A program made the position numbers and the translations under genes. Below, piece by piece: positions 18,401 through 28,528 of a stretch of 64,000 bases of DNA; positions within the stretch are counted from its first letter, which is position 1; every line of letters begins with the position of its first letter. Source of the DNA: an uncultured Candidatus Poseidoniales archaeon (GTDB lineage Archaea; Thermoplasmatota; Poseidoniia; Poseidoniales; Thalassarchaeaceae); assembly GCA_902560445.1 (NCBI GenBank), contig CACELO010000002.1:1-64000 (forward strand). The letters run 5' to 3'. Under the pieces are notes generated by a model. The model was not told the DNA's origin and made no database searches. It saw nothing but the letters and a program-made list of their open reading frames with translations.

Positions 18401-18654
18401 AAGACTTGCTATCCAAAGGTCTAGCTCGTGATATTATTCGTAGGGTACAATCAAAGCGTAAGGACCTCGATCTTGATGTTGAAGCCACAATTAATCTGTC
18501 CGTCTGGATTGATGGACTTGACTTGTCGGACTCCGACTGGGATCACCTTCAATCTGAAGTCAGAGCGGGTTCAGCAAGCCTGAACCAAGGCATTGCAAAG
18601 GGAGACAACTTCGAAGTGGATGGTGTCTCGGTGACCTTTGATGTAGAATCTTAG
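15472..18654 (+). CDS. ileS: Isoleucyl-tRNA synthetase
   Basis: FLEGPPTANGKPGIHHV, AWTTTPWTLPGNVGLAV, DQTRGWFYSLM, KDGKKMSKSRGNVVNPWD. ORF track starts 15400; ATG 15472 is the more plausible start. Confidence 0.95.
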   Translation: MVVPTQAGDLDPVALETALMQTWSDEKTFAQSIEERRQGASPFTFLEGPPTANGKPGIHHVISRLFKDLVCRWKTMEGHIVERKAGWDTHGLPVEIEVQKQLDLMSNEAIEAYGMEAFNQKCKESVWTYEQAWREMTERMGFWVDMDDPYVTLHDEFIESAWWSLKQMFDKGLLFRGHKVLPYCPQTGTSYSSHEVALGYKEVSEPAVFVKFKLLDDDASVLAWTTTPWTLPGNVGLAVGPDVTYVRVKITAPPSDSWEGRGGSPIEEELILAKDLMSTVLRHQVEVIDEFPGSNLVGMSYQPLFEGAIDGSNHPAAWTIVGADFVTTTDGTGVVHTAVMYGEDDYNLGMKEGFPAQHTVGMDGRFVEGTHMQLDGRYVKDCDSDIIDLLAEQNSLYREHTYTHDYPHCWRTDHPLLYYAMDSWFVRMTAVKEQILQYNSEVEWAPSWTGEKRMGEWLSNIKDWAISRERYWGTPIPVWICQECGKEHCIGSIDEMEEMKTADSSIPPELHRPYVDDVKLRCPSDGCSGEMIREPYVMDCWFDSGCASFAQWHYPFENHDKFDGSFPVDYICEAVDQTRGWFYSLMAVSTTVFDSICYRRCLSLGHILDKDGKKMSKSRGNVVNPWDHFNKEGSDSIRWYMMTQSAPWSPTNFDPNGVRDSYAKMFLTLWNVHRFHADYAALDGFDPDEEEGFVEVSERSPLDRWILSRLHTVSNAYHDQFVAWDFHKAGRDLESFVVNDLSNWYVRRSRRRLWDEADSSDKRACQHTLHEVLLTVCRLMAPVAPFMPDQIHRDLTGVSVHLADWPVGSKLVDSTLPPQDWALEQEMALVRTLAETGRRIRVEADRRQRLPCKSGWIVGGPDISQFHDLLSEELNVESLTTEDDLERFQRIVIEPNRKSLGAKCRQDLPAVLALLTEADPENLLLEIDAGICILEGYDITMEDIEIRRVEQEGYAAATISDEEIGDVSLVLDMVLDQDLLSKGLARDIIRRVQSKRKDLDLDVEATINLSVWIDGLDLSDSDWDHLQSEVRAGSASLNQGIAKGDNFEVDGVSVTFDVES

Positions 18655-18656
18655 AT

Positions 18657-20102
18657 TCAAATCGCTATTGAAGGGCCATATTTAGCTGGCAAAAGTAACT
18701 CTAGGCCGAACAATGGGTCGGGGTCTGTTGAATCATGATAAGCGATAAATGAACCACCATCTGGCAGAATCCCCATACTCGCAAAGTCAAACCGAATGTC
18801 ATTTCCTGCACCAGATGTTGAATCTAGGTCGCCTTGACCAAGATAGGTCATTGAATCGGGTTCAAGAGATTCCGAGAAGCCTCTAACATGCCAGGCAACA
18901 TCAACATCTGGGCCTTCTGCACTCTGGTATCTGATATTTACAACCATTAAATCGTGAACTCCACTTGAATGCCATTCCCATTCTTCAATTTCAGTAGCGA
19001 CTCCGCTTATGTTGTAATTCTGCAAATCCCAAGTTTCTCCACCATCCCAGGACATGTAGTGTGTAATCCCAACACCGTCTGACAACCCGCCAAAGCAATG
19101 TAGAGCCGATGAAGAATCAAAAGCACAGTACTGAGTAGGAAGTGATGAACCATTCAGTGTTGTAGCAGACCACCAATTTAGAGAAGTGTCGACGAATGCG
19201 TCGGTTCCATCGGTGAAGTAGTCGGGAAAATATAACCCGCCTGAAGGCACGGGAAAAGCTCGCATCTCTTTATGCGGTTTTGTGAAATCCCATTCGGGAC
19301 CCAATCCTTCCGCAGTTAAATCCACCTCGATTGAATCGAGGTTAGCGTCTCTATCGGGGAAATCAAAGTAATCATAATTCAATCCATCAGTGGAAATCTG
19401 ACCGCCGAGATTTGCAACTTGATGCCAGAAATTTGAGATTACCAAAGTTGCATATTCACCATTACCATAGATTCCACCATTAATTGGGCCTACGATCTCA
19501 ACCTGCCAAGAGCGATCATAGAATGGTTCGGGAGTGCGATTGAAACACCAACTCCATTCCTCGTCATCTGCATCGTACAGAAAAGCATAGAATTGGTCGG
19601 CCCCACTACTACTTGGATATGGGAACCAACCCATGGAAATCAAATCTCCATTCGTAGCCTGAACGATACTACCTTCGCCAAGACCTTCTTGCCCCGGAAC
19701 TGTTGGCTTCGGTTCCCTACATCCTATCTGAGATAGTACACTTGGGCGATATTCCTGCCAAGTGTGCCCTCTATCTTCTGACCAGGTTGGATACTCGCCA
19801 CCAAAATTGAGAATCCAGCCTTCTTTGGTAGCCGCAAGATAGTGTTCACAGCAATTACCCCCTTCTTCATTTCCGAAGACCGCCCAACTAGAATTACCCC
19901 AAGACTGATTACTAAATGGTGAGCTTACTTCGAAGTATCTAGAATCCGAATGACCCATTGGATCATCGACGTAAATCATGTCTTTATCCCAGTCTGGGAT
20001 TGAATCACTAGGGCTAGAAGAAGACCCACTGGAAAGACATCCGGCGAAGGACATGGTGATGACCATTAGGGCCGCACAGGCCACTCTTCCGCTACCCTGC
20101 AT
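18657..20102 (-). CDS. Secreted lipoprotein, possibly sialidase/BNR-like beta-propeller
   Basis: Lipobox SFAGC; repeated SxDxGxTW-like motifs (WSEDRGHTWQEY, MSWDGGETWDLQ). Confidence 0.55.
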   Translation of the reverse strand: MQGSGRVACAALMVITMSFAGCLSSGSSSSPSDSIPDWDKDMIYVDDPMGHSDSRYFEVSSPFSNQSWGNSSWAVFGNEEGGNCCEHYLAATKEGWILNFGGEYPTWSEDRGHTWQEYRPSVLSQIGCREPKPTVPGQEGLGEGSIVQATNGDLISMGWFPYPSSSGADQFYAFLYDADDEEWSWCFNRTPEPFYDRSWQVEIVGPINGGIYGNGEYATLVISNFWHQVANLGGQISTDGLNYDYFDFPDRDANLDSIEVDLTAEGLGPEWDFTKPHKEMRAFPVPSGGLYFPDYFTDGTDAFVDTSLNWWSATTLNGSSLPTQYCAFDSSSALHCFGGLSDGVGITHYMSWDGGETWDLQNYNISGVATEIEEWEWHSSGVHDLMVVNIRYQSAEGPDVDVAWHVRGFSESLEPDSMTYLGQGDLDSTSGAGNDIRFDFASMGILPDGGSFIAYHDSTDPDPLFGLELLLPAKYGPSIAI

Positions 20103-20234
20103 GACTAACGCTAGTACTTTGCACTCGGTCAGTATTTCGGTGCTTCGCTTTCTCGATATGAAAGATTCTGATATAAAATTGGCAAATCAAATGCTTGAAC
20201 TAATCGGGGTTGGATTGAAGGGGAGTATTGACTC

Positions 20235-22802
20235 GTGTACTATTCGATGCGTAGAGCACTAGCCTTGGCCCTGCTGATGTTAATGATGACGATTACACCG
20301 ATGCCTGCTTCGGCACAGGGCACTGGAAATTCAATTGTAATCAATGAAATTCTAGTATCTGTTAACAATGCAAACTACGGAGGAACTGACTGGAATGGGG
20401 ATGGTTCGATGGGTTCGTACAGCGATCAGTATGTTGAGTTGTACAACCCAACATCAGAAGCAATAGATATTGGCGGATGGTACCTAGACGATATTGCAGA
20501 TGGAGGTTCACCTGCTTGCAGTATCAAGTGGAATACAATTCTTGAACCGGGCGGCTATATCACATTCTTTCGATCTTGGACACAAATTGAATTCGACTAT
20601 TGGGATGGAGACACAATTAGAATACTCGATGGTAATATGAATGAAATCGATGCTGTGAGTTACCAAGGAGAAGACTCCGATTGGGATATCCCGTACGGAT
20701 ACGATTCAACTGGGAATTGGACGAAACTTTCGGATGGTGCTCCAACTCCGGGAGGACTTAATGATCAGGAATGGGTAGGTGTAGCAAACGTAGTTCAAGG
20801 TAACTGCTACCCTCCTCAAGATCATATCCATAGAGGCGAATATATCCTAGAAGGTCGAGTTGTTACAATGGAATCGCAAGATTCTGTCATCGATGATGGT
20901 CGTATTCTCGTAATCGATGGAATGATTGAGGCTGTTTGGAGTGCCTCTGAGTCAACTCCATCGGCTGCAGAGGGAGTTGTATCAATTCCTACCAGTGGAA
21001 CAATATATCCGGGTTTCATCGACCCACATAATCATGCGAAATACAACATAATTCCACTATGGGATCACGGAACAGATGGCTGGGATAATCGCTACCAATG
21101 GCAGGCTGAGGATTCATACAGAGATGCGAAGGAAGTTGGTTGCTCCCTAACCGACCCTACTGCACAAAGATTTGCGGAATTAAGGGCAATCGCGGGGGGA
21201 AATACTGCACTACAGGGAAGTTCTACATCCTATACTGACACATTCGAAACAATGCTTGCAAGAAATATAGAACTCTACAATTTTGGCAAGGATTACATAC
21301 ACACAAAGGTCTCAGAATTATCTTCTGATTATCAAGGAAATCATATCAAAGACGGAAACGCATCCGGTGAATTAGATGCTTGGTTCTTACACCTAGCAGA
21401 AGGAATTGATGAATCCAGTAGAGCAGAATTCGATATCTTGGTGCAAAATGATTTACTCGTTGGAGAATTGGTTGTGATTCATGGAACTGGATTAACCCAA
21501 GCAGAATTCGACGCACTCGGAAATGTAGGAGGAAGTCTCGCTTGGTCGCCTACTTCTAACCTAATTCTTTACGGAGAAACTACGGATATTGCAACTGCTA
21601 AAGCTGAAGGTGTGAACATAATGATTGGACCCGATTGGGCCCCTTCAGGTTCGAAGAGTTCGATGCACGAATTGAAGACTGCAGATTGGTGGAATCAGAA
21701 CGTACTTGGAGATATTTTCACCGATTATGAATTGGTTCAAACGATTACTACCAATATTGTAGATGCGATTGGTTGGGCTGATTTTACGGGTCGAATTCAA
21801 CCAGGCCTTGCCGCTGATCTTGTTGTCCTCGATACTTTTCATGCCGACCCTTACCGTAATGTAGTAGAGGCAATCGATCCTGATGTACGTCTTGTCGTAG
21901 TAGGAGGACTAGCCGTATTCGGTGATGTCGACATAATGCAAGCCATGGACGATGAAATTCAGATTATCCAAGGAGAGGGATTCACCAAGGCCGCTGACAT
22001 AACCTACGATGGAGTTCCTGAGGCAACACAAACTGTGGATGAGCTAATGGCTTTCTTAGCAAATTGTAACCAAGGTGCACAAGTCCCCCTAGAGTATCTA
22101 TTCACTCTCGGAGATGAGAGATACTTCGATGTCCTGAACCGTTCACAGACTTTCCAAAATGGAAGAAGCATTGACCTATGGTCTGAATATTATGATATTG
22201 ATTTAGATGAAGATGGTCACAGAGTAGGAGGTACTGTTGGAGGGGCAAATCCCATCAACACAACAATCGAATCGAATAACGGCGGTAATGGAAATAACGG
22301 AGGTGCGACTGTTCCAGAACCTGATTTGCCAAACATGTTCGCAACATATGGGCCTAGAGGCGCGACTCTTTCTCATCCTACGACTATAGATGAAGGAATA
22401 CATCTCGAAAGTTGTATCTCTGATAACGGACAAACAACGCCCGAGGACAAAGAATTACTCTGCGGTTCGATTTTAGTCGTTATGCAACCTACCGATGATT
22501 GTATTGAATTGGAAGGATGGTACTGTCAATTAGAGGTAGGGGATGCTTTTGCAGTACCTAGTAAGCTGTGTGAAGACACTGGCTCTTTGCCTACTGATGT
22601 GACTTGCAGGGATGCTTGGTCATACTTGGATATAGAGGAGGAGACTGAACCTGAACCAGAGCCAGACTTACCAGAAAGCGAAGAAGACTCACTATTGGAA
22701 GGGCCATTGTATTGGGTCGCAGTGATTTCATTGATTGGGCTTCTAGTCGCTTCGATTGTGACTATCAATCAGAACCTTCGAAGTTCAGATGAAGATGAAT
22801 GA
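20235..22802 (+). CDS. Secreted, membrane-anchored protein: lamin-tail-like domain + amidohydrolase domain
   Basis: Signal peptide; LTD-like IVINEILVSVNNANYGGTDWNGDG..DQYVELYNPTSEAIDIGGWYLDDI; amidohydrolase GTIYPGFIDPHNHAKY and QPGLAADLVVLD; EPEPEP linker and C-terminal TM. Confidence 0.8.
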   Translation: MYYSMRRALALALLMLMMTITPMPASAQGTGNSIVINEILVSVNNANYGGTDWNGDGSMGSYSDQYVELYNPTSEAIDIGGWYLDDIADGGSPACSIKWNTILEPGGYITFFRSWTQIEFDYWDGDTIRILDGNMNEIDAVSYQGEDSDWDIPYGYDSTGNWTKLSDGAPTPGGLNDQEWVGVANVVQGNCYPPQDHIHRGEYILEGRVVTMESQDSVIDDGRILVIDGMIEAVWSASESTPSAAEGVVSIPTSGTIYPGFIDPHNHAKYNIIPLWDHGTDGWDNRYQWQAEDSYRDAKEVGCSLTDPTAQRFAELRAIAGGNTALQGSSTSYTDTFETMLARNIELYNFGKDYIHTKVSELSSDYQGNHIKDGNASGELDAWFLHLAEGIDESSRAEFDILVQNDLLVGELVVIHGTGLTQAEFDALGNVGGSLAWSPTSNLILYGETTDIATAKAEGVNIMIGPDWAPSGSKSSMHELKTADWWNQNVLGDIFTDYELVQTITTNIVDAIGWADFTGRIQPGLAADLVVLDTFHADPYRNVVEAIDPDVRLVVVGGLAVFGDVDIMQAMDDEIQIIQGEGFTKAADITYDGVPEATQTVDELMAFLANCNQGAQVPLEYLFTLGDERYFDVLNRSQTFQNGRSIDLWSEYYDIDLDEDGHRVGGTVGGANPINTTIESNNGGNGNNGGATVPEPDLPNMFATYGPRGATLSHPTTIDEGIHLESCISDNGQTTPEDKELLCGSILVVMQPTDDCIELEGWYCQLEVGDAFAVPSKLCEDTGSLPTDVTCRDAWSYLDIEEETEPEPEPDLPESEEDSLLEGPLYWVAVISLIGLLVASIVTINQNLRSSDEDE

Positions 22803-24191
22803 TTAAGCTAATCGCCAAGTTGGCCCATCAGGGCCATCTTCGACAATAACATCCATCGAAGTGAGTTCGTCACGAATCTCATCTGCGCGATTCCAGTCCT
22901 TTGATTGTCTGGCAATTTCCCTTTCGTTCAGTAGAGCCTCTACTTTATCGGTAACCTTGGCTCTAGCAGAGTCTGCCCTAGCTCGTCCTGCTAACATCTC
23001 TTCTGAACTTGGTAGAAGTCCCAAAACTTCACCTGCATAATACTCTAACCAAGTTGCAATATCTCTGCCTGAATATTGAGAAACAACCTCTTGAATCGCA
23101 ATAATAGCAGCTCTAGAATTGAAGTCGTCATTCATTGCATCCGTGATACGTTGACTGGCTTCAGATAGGTCTGTACCTGAATCTGAATCTGAAGAAAGAG
23201 ATACGCCGTATGCTTCAATCAACCTCTCGTAATTCATTCTGGCATCCTCTAAGAATTCTGGAGATAAGTCAATTGGATTTCGATATGGGATACTCAGTAA
23301 TGCATAGCGAAGAGCAAGTGGAGTGTAGTTCTCGAAGGCTTCTCTAACCGTCCAAAAGTTACCCAAACTCTTACTCATCTTTTCACCATCGACATTTACA
23401 AAGCCGTTATGCATCCAATATCCTACAACCGGCTCACATCCTGTACAACACTCGGATTGGAAAATCTCAGCCTCGTGATGAGGGAATCTAAGGTCATGTC
23501 CACCACCATGTATGTCGAATTGTTCTCCAAAGTGATTGAGGGACATGGCTGAACACTCAATGTGCCAACCAGGTCTACCATCTCCCCATGGGCTCTCCCA
23601 AAATGGTTCACCTGGCTTTGCTAGCTTCCAAAGGGCGAAGTCACGATGATCTCTCTTACCTGAGCCGGTGTCTGTAACCCTACCTCCTGCACCTGCTCTG
23701 ACCATCTCTAGGGTTTGACCAGTTAATTGTCCATATTTTTCGGGTGCTGTGTCTATCTCAAAGTATACGCCATCGCCGCCAACATAGGCGTGTCCCTTTT
23801 CTTGTAACTTAGAAATCATATCGATGATTTCTGATATGGTCTCAGTCACTCTGGGGTAGTGGTCAGCCCTAAGGACGTTCATCGCATCCATTACTTCGAA
23901 ATAATCATCGATATTTCTATTAGAAACCACAGAAAAATCAACACCCTCTGATTCGGAAATATTGAGTATCTTATCATCTATATCTGTGAAGTTCTGAACA
24001 TAATCAACCTCGTAGCCACTGGCTTCTAGCCAACGGTGCACTAGGTCGAAGGCCAAGTAGCAGCGAGCATGCCCTAGATGACTAGGAGAGTATGGTGTAA
24101 TCCCACAGACATACATGCTAACTCTACCCTCGTTAAGGGGCGAGAATTCTCTCTTCTCGCGAGTACGTGTGTCATAGACCCTGAGAGTCAT
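22803..24191 (-). CDS. cysS: Cysteinyl-tRNA synthetase
   Basis: [64 protein letters not shown]. Start at 24191 (MTLRVYDTR) preferred over 24302. Confidence 0.95.
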   Translation of the reverse strand: MTLRVYDTRTREKREFSPLNEGRVSMYVCGITPYSPSHLGHARCYLAFDLVHRWLEASGYEVDYVQNFTDIDDKILNISESEGVDFSVVSNRNIDDYFEVMDAMNVLRADHYPRVTETISEIIDMISKLQEKGHAYVGGDGVYFEIDTAPEKYGQLTGQTLEMVRAGAGGRVTDTGSGKRDHRDFALWKLAKPGEPFWESPWGDGRPGWHIECSAMSLNHFGEQFDIHGGGHDLRFPHHEAEIFQSECCTGCEPVVGYWMHNGFVNVDGEKMSKSLGNFWTVREAFENYTPLALRYALLSIPYRNPIDLSPEFLEDARMNYERLIEAYGVSLSSDSDSGTDLSEASQRITDAMNDDFNSRAAIIAIQEVVSQYSGRDIATWLEYYAGEVLGLLPSSEEMLAGRARADSARAKVTDKVEALLNEREIARQSKDWNRADEIRDELTSMDVIVEDGPDGPTWRLA

Positions 24192-24217
24192 TCTGATTGC
24201 TCTGCGTGGCTTATCGG

Positions 24218-24964
24218 TCAAGAACCTCGCGCCGCTTCCACAAGCGCGCGATACAATCCGATATGTCCAATGCGCTCTGGGTGCCATTGAACTCCTATGC
24301 AAAATGTCTTGTCAGTTCGCTCTACACCCTCAATCAATTTATCATGTACTGAATAGGCACTGATTTGCAAACTTCCTGGATCAGATATTCCTTGATGATG
24401 AGTAGAGTTTACAATAACTTCGTCACCTATTATTGCATTTAGACGACTGCCGCCAATAATCGACACCCCATGTTCAGTCACCTCTCCATCCCAGCCCCCA
24501 TGCTCCTCAAATCCAAGGGTTTCGGGCAGATGTTGGTGCATTGAACCACCGTGGATTACACACATCAATTGCATCCCTCTACAAATCCCTAGAAGTGGTA
24601 TGTCTCTTTCTATTGCGGCTCTGATTAACGATGCCTCAGAATCGTCTTGGTCGGGATGGGCGAGGTAAATGTGTTCCCCAGGTTCCTGCCCATACAAGGA
24701 AGGATGAATGTCAGGACCTCCCGCTACGACTAATCCATCAAGAAAATCTAGGTTTGAAGTGCAACAACCAGGTGGTAAAAGAATTGGTTGTCCGCCTGCT
24801 TCTTCGATAGCGTTAGTGTATGTTGAGGGAAGGATTACAGCTTCGATATTCCAAGGGCCGAAAGTAGAGTCTCTTTTACAGGCAGTAACCCCGATTATAG
24901 GAGATGGCAAACTATCACTCCGCTTCTCTAGCAAGACGAGCAGCGCGGAATGACATAATGCCAC
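24218..24964 (-). CDS. Class I glutamine amidotransferase-like protein (PuuD-like gamma-glutamyl hydrolase family)
   Basis: IIGVTACKRD, AGGQPILLPP, LGICRGMQLMCVIHGGSMHQHL, CIGVQWHPE. Exact start uncertain. Confidence 0.8.
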   Translation of the reverse strand: MALCHSALLVLLEKRSDSLPSPIIGVTACKRDSTFGPWNIEAVILPSTYTNAIEEAGGQPILLPPGCCTSNLDFLDGLVVAGGPDIHPSLYGQEPGEHIYLAHPDQDDSEASLIRAAIERDIPLLGICRGMQLMCVIHGGSMHQHLPETLGFEEHGGWDGEVTEHGVSIIGGSRLNAIIGDEVIVNSTHHQGISDPGSLQISAYSVHDKLIEGVERTDKTFCIGVQWHPERIGHIGLYRALVEAARGS

Positions 24965-25304
24965 AAACCATGAATGTCACCCCAACTAAAATTAGGATAA
25001 TGTGAGAGGAAATTGCAAGATTAGACATATCTGAAAAATCAGCAAAAATTCTCGCGCCCCCAAGCACCATCAATAGTGCCAGCACCATTGATGCGTGCAT
25101 CAGGTGATGACGCATGTCTGGGATCTTTTCGGATAAGATTCCGAGAATCATCAAAGGAGCACCCATGAATGAAGGAATCATTGCTGTAATAGAGGATTGG
25201 CCCGATATTATGTATGCCGCGATACCCCACAAAACAAGTATTGCTCCTTCGTAAATTGCGATTCTTGGAATGGTCAAGCCTGAGACTGTGAACTCATCAC
25301 TCAT
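24915..25304 (-). CDS. Small multi-TM membrane protein of unknown function
   Basis: 129 aa ORF with four hydrophobic segments. Confidence 0.6.
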   Translation of the reverse strand: MSDEFTVSGLTIPRIAIYEGAILVLWGIAAYIISGQSSITAMIPSFMGAPLMILGILSEKIPDMRHHLMHASMVLALLMVLGGARIFADFSDMSNLAISSHIILILVGVTFMVCGIMSFRAARLAREAE

Positions 25305-25335
25305 GGTTACTCGTGCATTCGGTGCTATTTATGCA

Positions 25336-27342
25336 TCACTCAGGAGCATTTGCGGCAGCAGCAGCTTGAATCTCTTCGTCTCTGGCGACTATTTGTTCCC
25401 AAAGAATCTCGGCTACGTCTTTGACATCCATTTCAGCACCAACTGAATCTAATCCATCTTTGACCATGATTGAACAGAAGGGGCATCCAACAGCAACCGT
25501 ATCACAACCAGTCTCAGCAATTTCTTTCGCTCGAATTTGATTGACGCGCTTGTCGGCATCTTCCTCCATCCACATTTGAGCGCCTCCCGCTCCACAACAG
25601 AATGAGTCGGTTCCATGCCTCTCAACTTCCTTATCGACTCCACCAATAATGTCTCTAGGTTCGTCGACAATACCTCCTATTCGACCAAGGTAACAGGGGT
25701 CATGGAAAGTGACTGATTCTTCAGTTGATACATCTGGAAGTTTTCCTTCCTCTTGTAATTTAGCAAGTATTTCAGAGTGGTGGAATACCTCTAATTCGGC
25801 ACCACCATAGTCTGCGTATTCCTTCCCTAAAGTATGGAAACAATGAGGACAAGAAGCGACTATTCTCTTTACTCCTAATTCTTGGAAAGTCGTCATATTG
25901 GTCTCTGCAAGCATTTGGAATAGGTATTCATTGCCTGCTCGACGAGCAGGATCGCCGGAGCATCCTTCTTGCATTCCAAGTATTCCAACATCCAATCCGG
26001 CTTCCTTTAGCAATCCAATAGTCGCTCTAGCTACTTTCTGATTCCTCTCGTCAAAACTCGCGGCGCAACCTACGAAGTAGATGTATTCCGCCGGTTCACC
26101 GATTTTGATGTCAAGTCCTTCTGCCCAGTTGCCACGCTCGTGCATACCGAATCCGTATGGATTTGAAGCAGACTCAAGGTTACCCATTGCGACATTCAAT
26201 TCCTCTGGATATTCCATCGTCTCCATCATTGCATTTCGACGCAGATCTGTGAGTTTGGGGACGTGCTCGATGTACACAGGACAAGCATCAACACAGGCAT
26301 GACAGGTAGTACATGCCCAAACTGCGTCTGCACTCATACGGTCGAGAATACTCTCATCCGGAGTTTCGCCCTTCAGTAGAATTGGAGCGTGATCATTTGC
26401 ATAATCACGTACATCATGAACAATTTGCATTGGGTTCAATGCCTTCCCCGATTCATAGGCTGGACAAACGTCTTGGCATCGTGCACAAGTAGTACAAGCC
26501 CAACCATCAATCAACTGCCTCCATGAGAATTGTTCGTAACTCGCAACTCCAAATGCCTCAATGTCCAAGTCTTCCAAGGGAACAGCTTGGCCGCTGTCAT
26601 TCACTGCTAGCGGCTGCATCTTGGCCATTGGCTCCGTATCGTAGAAGAAGACGTTAGGGAATGCCATAACCAAGTGCATGTGCTTAGACATTGGAATTAG
26701 TACAAAGAATGTACAAATCGCTAACATATGAGCCCAATAGGCTACAACTACCTGCCCTTCTGTGACGCCTTGTTCAGCAAACCAATAACCTAATGGCTCC
26801 CAGGTCGAAGAGGGTGATTCGCCAGATTCTACGACGAAAGAAGTAGTTGTAATTGTCATGATTAGGAAGAGAATGAAGTTACCTTCCAATTGCGATTTAC
26901 CCTTTAGTTTCTCAGGAGTGAATATAACCCTGCGCGTAAGTGCTGCGACACATCCTATTAGAGCGATTGTGTAACCAAGTTCTACTATTCCATTCCAAGG
27001 CCCTACAAGGGCACTAGGTAATACTTCACCAGAGAACCAATTTGCAGTGGCCAAGTCAAACATGTCGGTTGAGAGCATCAAAAAGCCCCAAAACATCAGC
27101 ACATGCATAATTCCAATAACTCTGTCTTCGAGTACTCTTTTCTGACCCAGCCAGCCGGTGATGACTTCCATGACTCTCTTTCCCCATGAGTCAAAGCGAT
27201 CGTCGCTGGAGCCAATCATTACCAGCCGAATTGCCAATTGTACTTGGTATAGGAAGAAGCCTATGGATAGCCCTCCTATCACTAGGAGAATCATCCACCC
27301 ATCCAGTGAACCATAGGTCTGAAGAAGTGGGTGCTCCATCAT
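25336..27342 (-). CDS. Membrane-bound (Fe-S) oxidoreductase with NarI-like TM N-terminus and HdrD-like CCG domains
   Basis: N-terminal TM region; CTTCARCQDVCP and CTTCHACVDACP ferredoxin motifs; CCG-type SCPHCFHTLG and FCCGAGGAQMW. Confidence 0.85.
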   Translation of the reverse strand: MMEHPLLQTYGSLDGWMILLVIGGLSIGFFLYQVQLAIRLVMIGSSDDRFDSWGKRVMEVITGWLGQKRVLEDRVIGIMHVLMFWGFLMLSTDMFDLATANWFSGEVLPSALVGPWNGIVELGYTIALIGCVAALTRRVIFTPEKLKGKSQLEGNFILFLIMTITTTSFVVESGESPSSTWEPLGYWFAEQGVTEGQVVVAYWAHMLAICTFFVLIPMSKHMHLVMAFPNVFFYDTEPMAKMQPLAVNDSGQAVPLEDLDIEAFGVASYEQFSWRQLIDGWACTTCARCQDVCPAYESGKALNPMQIVHDVRDYANDHAPILLKGETPDESILDRMSADAVWACTTCHACVDACPVYIEHVPKLTDLRRNAMMETMEYPEELNVAMGNLESASNPYGFGMHERGNWAEGLDIKIGEPAEYIYFVGCAASFDERNQKVARATIGLLKEAGLDVGILGMQEGCSGDPARRAGNEYLFQMLAETNMTTFQELGVKRIVASCPHCFHTLGKEYADYGGAELEVFHHSEILAKLQEEGKLPDVSTEESVTFHDPCYLGRIGGIVDEPRDIIGGVDKEVERHGTDSFCCGAGGAQMWMEEDADKRVNQIRAKEIAETGCDTVAVGCPFCSIMVKDGLDSVGAEMDVKDVAEILWEQIVARDEEIQAAAAANAPE

Positions 27343-27352
27343 GAATCACCTG

Positions 27353-27367
27353 CAGGCCTTAGGCCTG
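27353..27367. other. Triloop hairpin CAGGCC-TTA-GGCCTG
   Basis: 6-bp perfect inverted repeat in the divergent spacer between the Fe-S protein and mevalonate kinase. Confidence 0.45.
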
Positions 27368-27469
27368 AATGGTACTCCCAAGTGTGGCCGGGCCTTCAAT
27401 CAACCGCTTGCTGATTACATCACGAGCCATCTCCCCAACCCTCATTTCCCGAACACCCTAGCGAAAGAC

Positions 27470-28438
27470 ATGGTGAGGGCCTTCGCACCAGGAAAGTGCA
27501 TCCTTTTCGGGGAGCACGCGGTAGTCTATGGTCATCCCGCGGTTGCTGTTGCCATCGACGCAGGAGTCGAGATAGAATTATCTGAATCAGACTCATGGAC
27601 GATTGAAGGTATGCCTTTTGAGAGTGAGAAACATCCTCACATTTCACATATCTTGAATGATGTTTTCGATTATGGTGGAAGTCCATTGAAAATTAAAATC
27701 GAAAGTGGGTTATTTTCAGCCGCTGGATTGGGATCTTCTGCTGCCCTATCGAATGCTATGGGGGCGGCTGTACTTCGAATCATGGATTCCAATGCAGAAT
27801 TGGATTCGGTAAAATTGGCTAGAATCGGGCATGCGGCCGAGGCAAAGGCTCAATCTGGTCGAGCAAGTCCTACAGATACAGCAACCAGTGCCTTGGGAGG
27901 ATGTGTTGTTGTAGCCGGCAACCAAGTCAGAGGTACAAAGCACGTATTCGATGCGTCGATGGTTACACCTGAAGGTGAGAGAAAATGGTCCGTCTGCGAG
28001 GTAGAATTACCTGTGGATTTGGATGCATGGTTGGTACTTGGATTCACAGGTATTGGTTCTCCGACAGGAGAGATGGTTGCTGGAGTTGCAAAATTGCTGG
28101 AAGAAGACTCCTCCAAGTACCAAGAAATGGATGCTATTGCAATGATAACTCAAGCAGGATTAACCGCTCTAGGTGCTGGAAATCTAGAGGCGGTAGGTAT
28201 TGCAATGGATGCTTGCCATGAGAAATTGCAAAAAATCGGTGTTAGTAGTCCTGAACTGGATTCTCTAGTGGAGGCGGTTCGCCCTCACTCTCTCGGAGCC
28301 AAATTGACGGGAGCTGGCGGAGGTGGGTGTATGGTAGCTCTTACACAGCACCCGCAGAGGGTTGCTGAAGCCATCGAAGTCGCTGGTGGTACACCATTGA
28401 TTTCACGGCTTGGTGCTGACGGCGTCAGAATATTGTGA
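27470..28438 (+). CDS. mvk: Mevalonate kinase
   Basis: GHMP kinase: APGKCILFGEHAVVYGHPAVAVAI, SAAGLGSSAALSNAMG, KLTGAGGGGCMVAL. ATG 27470 is a better start than 27341. Confidence 0.92.
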   Translation: MVRAFAPGKCILFGEHAVVYGHPAVAVAIDAGVEIELSESDSWTIEGMPFESEKHPHISHILNDVFDYGGSPLKIKIESGLFSAAGLGSSAALSNAMGAAVLRIMDSNAELDSVKLARIGHAAEAKAQSGRASPTDTATSALGGCVVVAGNQVRGTKHVFDASMVTPEGERKWSVCEVELPVDLDAWLVLGFTGIGSPTGEMVAGVAKLLEEDSSKYQEMDAIAMITQAGLTALGAGNLEAVGIAMDACHEKLQKIGVSSPELDSLVEAVRPHSLGAKLTGAGGGGCMVALTQHPQRVAEAIEVAGGTPLISRLGADGVRIL

Positions 28439-28498
28439 TAAATAGGGTCACTAAGCCTAATCATTCGGCATTATCAGGCTTCTTTATCACGACGATTC

Positions 28499-28506
28499 TT
28501 TATAAG
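28499..28506 (+). promoter_or_regulatory. TATA box TTTATAAG for the TBP gene
   Basis: Centre ~26-27 bp upstream of ATG 28529, the spacing expected for a leaderless archaeal mRNA. Confidence 0.6.
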
Positions 28507-28528
28507 GAGTTCATAAGTGCGAGCCCCT

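Noticed and set aside
22644-22676. EPEPEP-encoding short repeat
   Set aside because: Ordinary Pro/Glu linker before a C-terminal TM anchor; not a distinct system.
28460-28485. AAGCCT...AGGCTT inverted repeat upstream of tbp
   Set aside because: Arms are only 6 bp with a longer, imperfect interior; too weak to claim as an operator.
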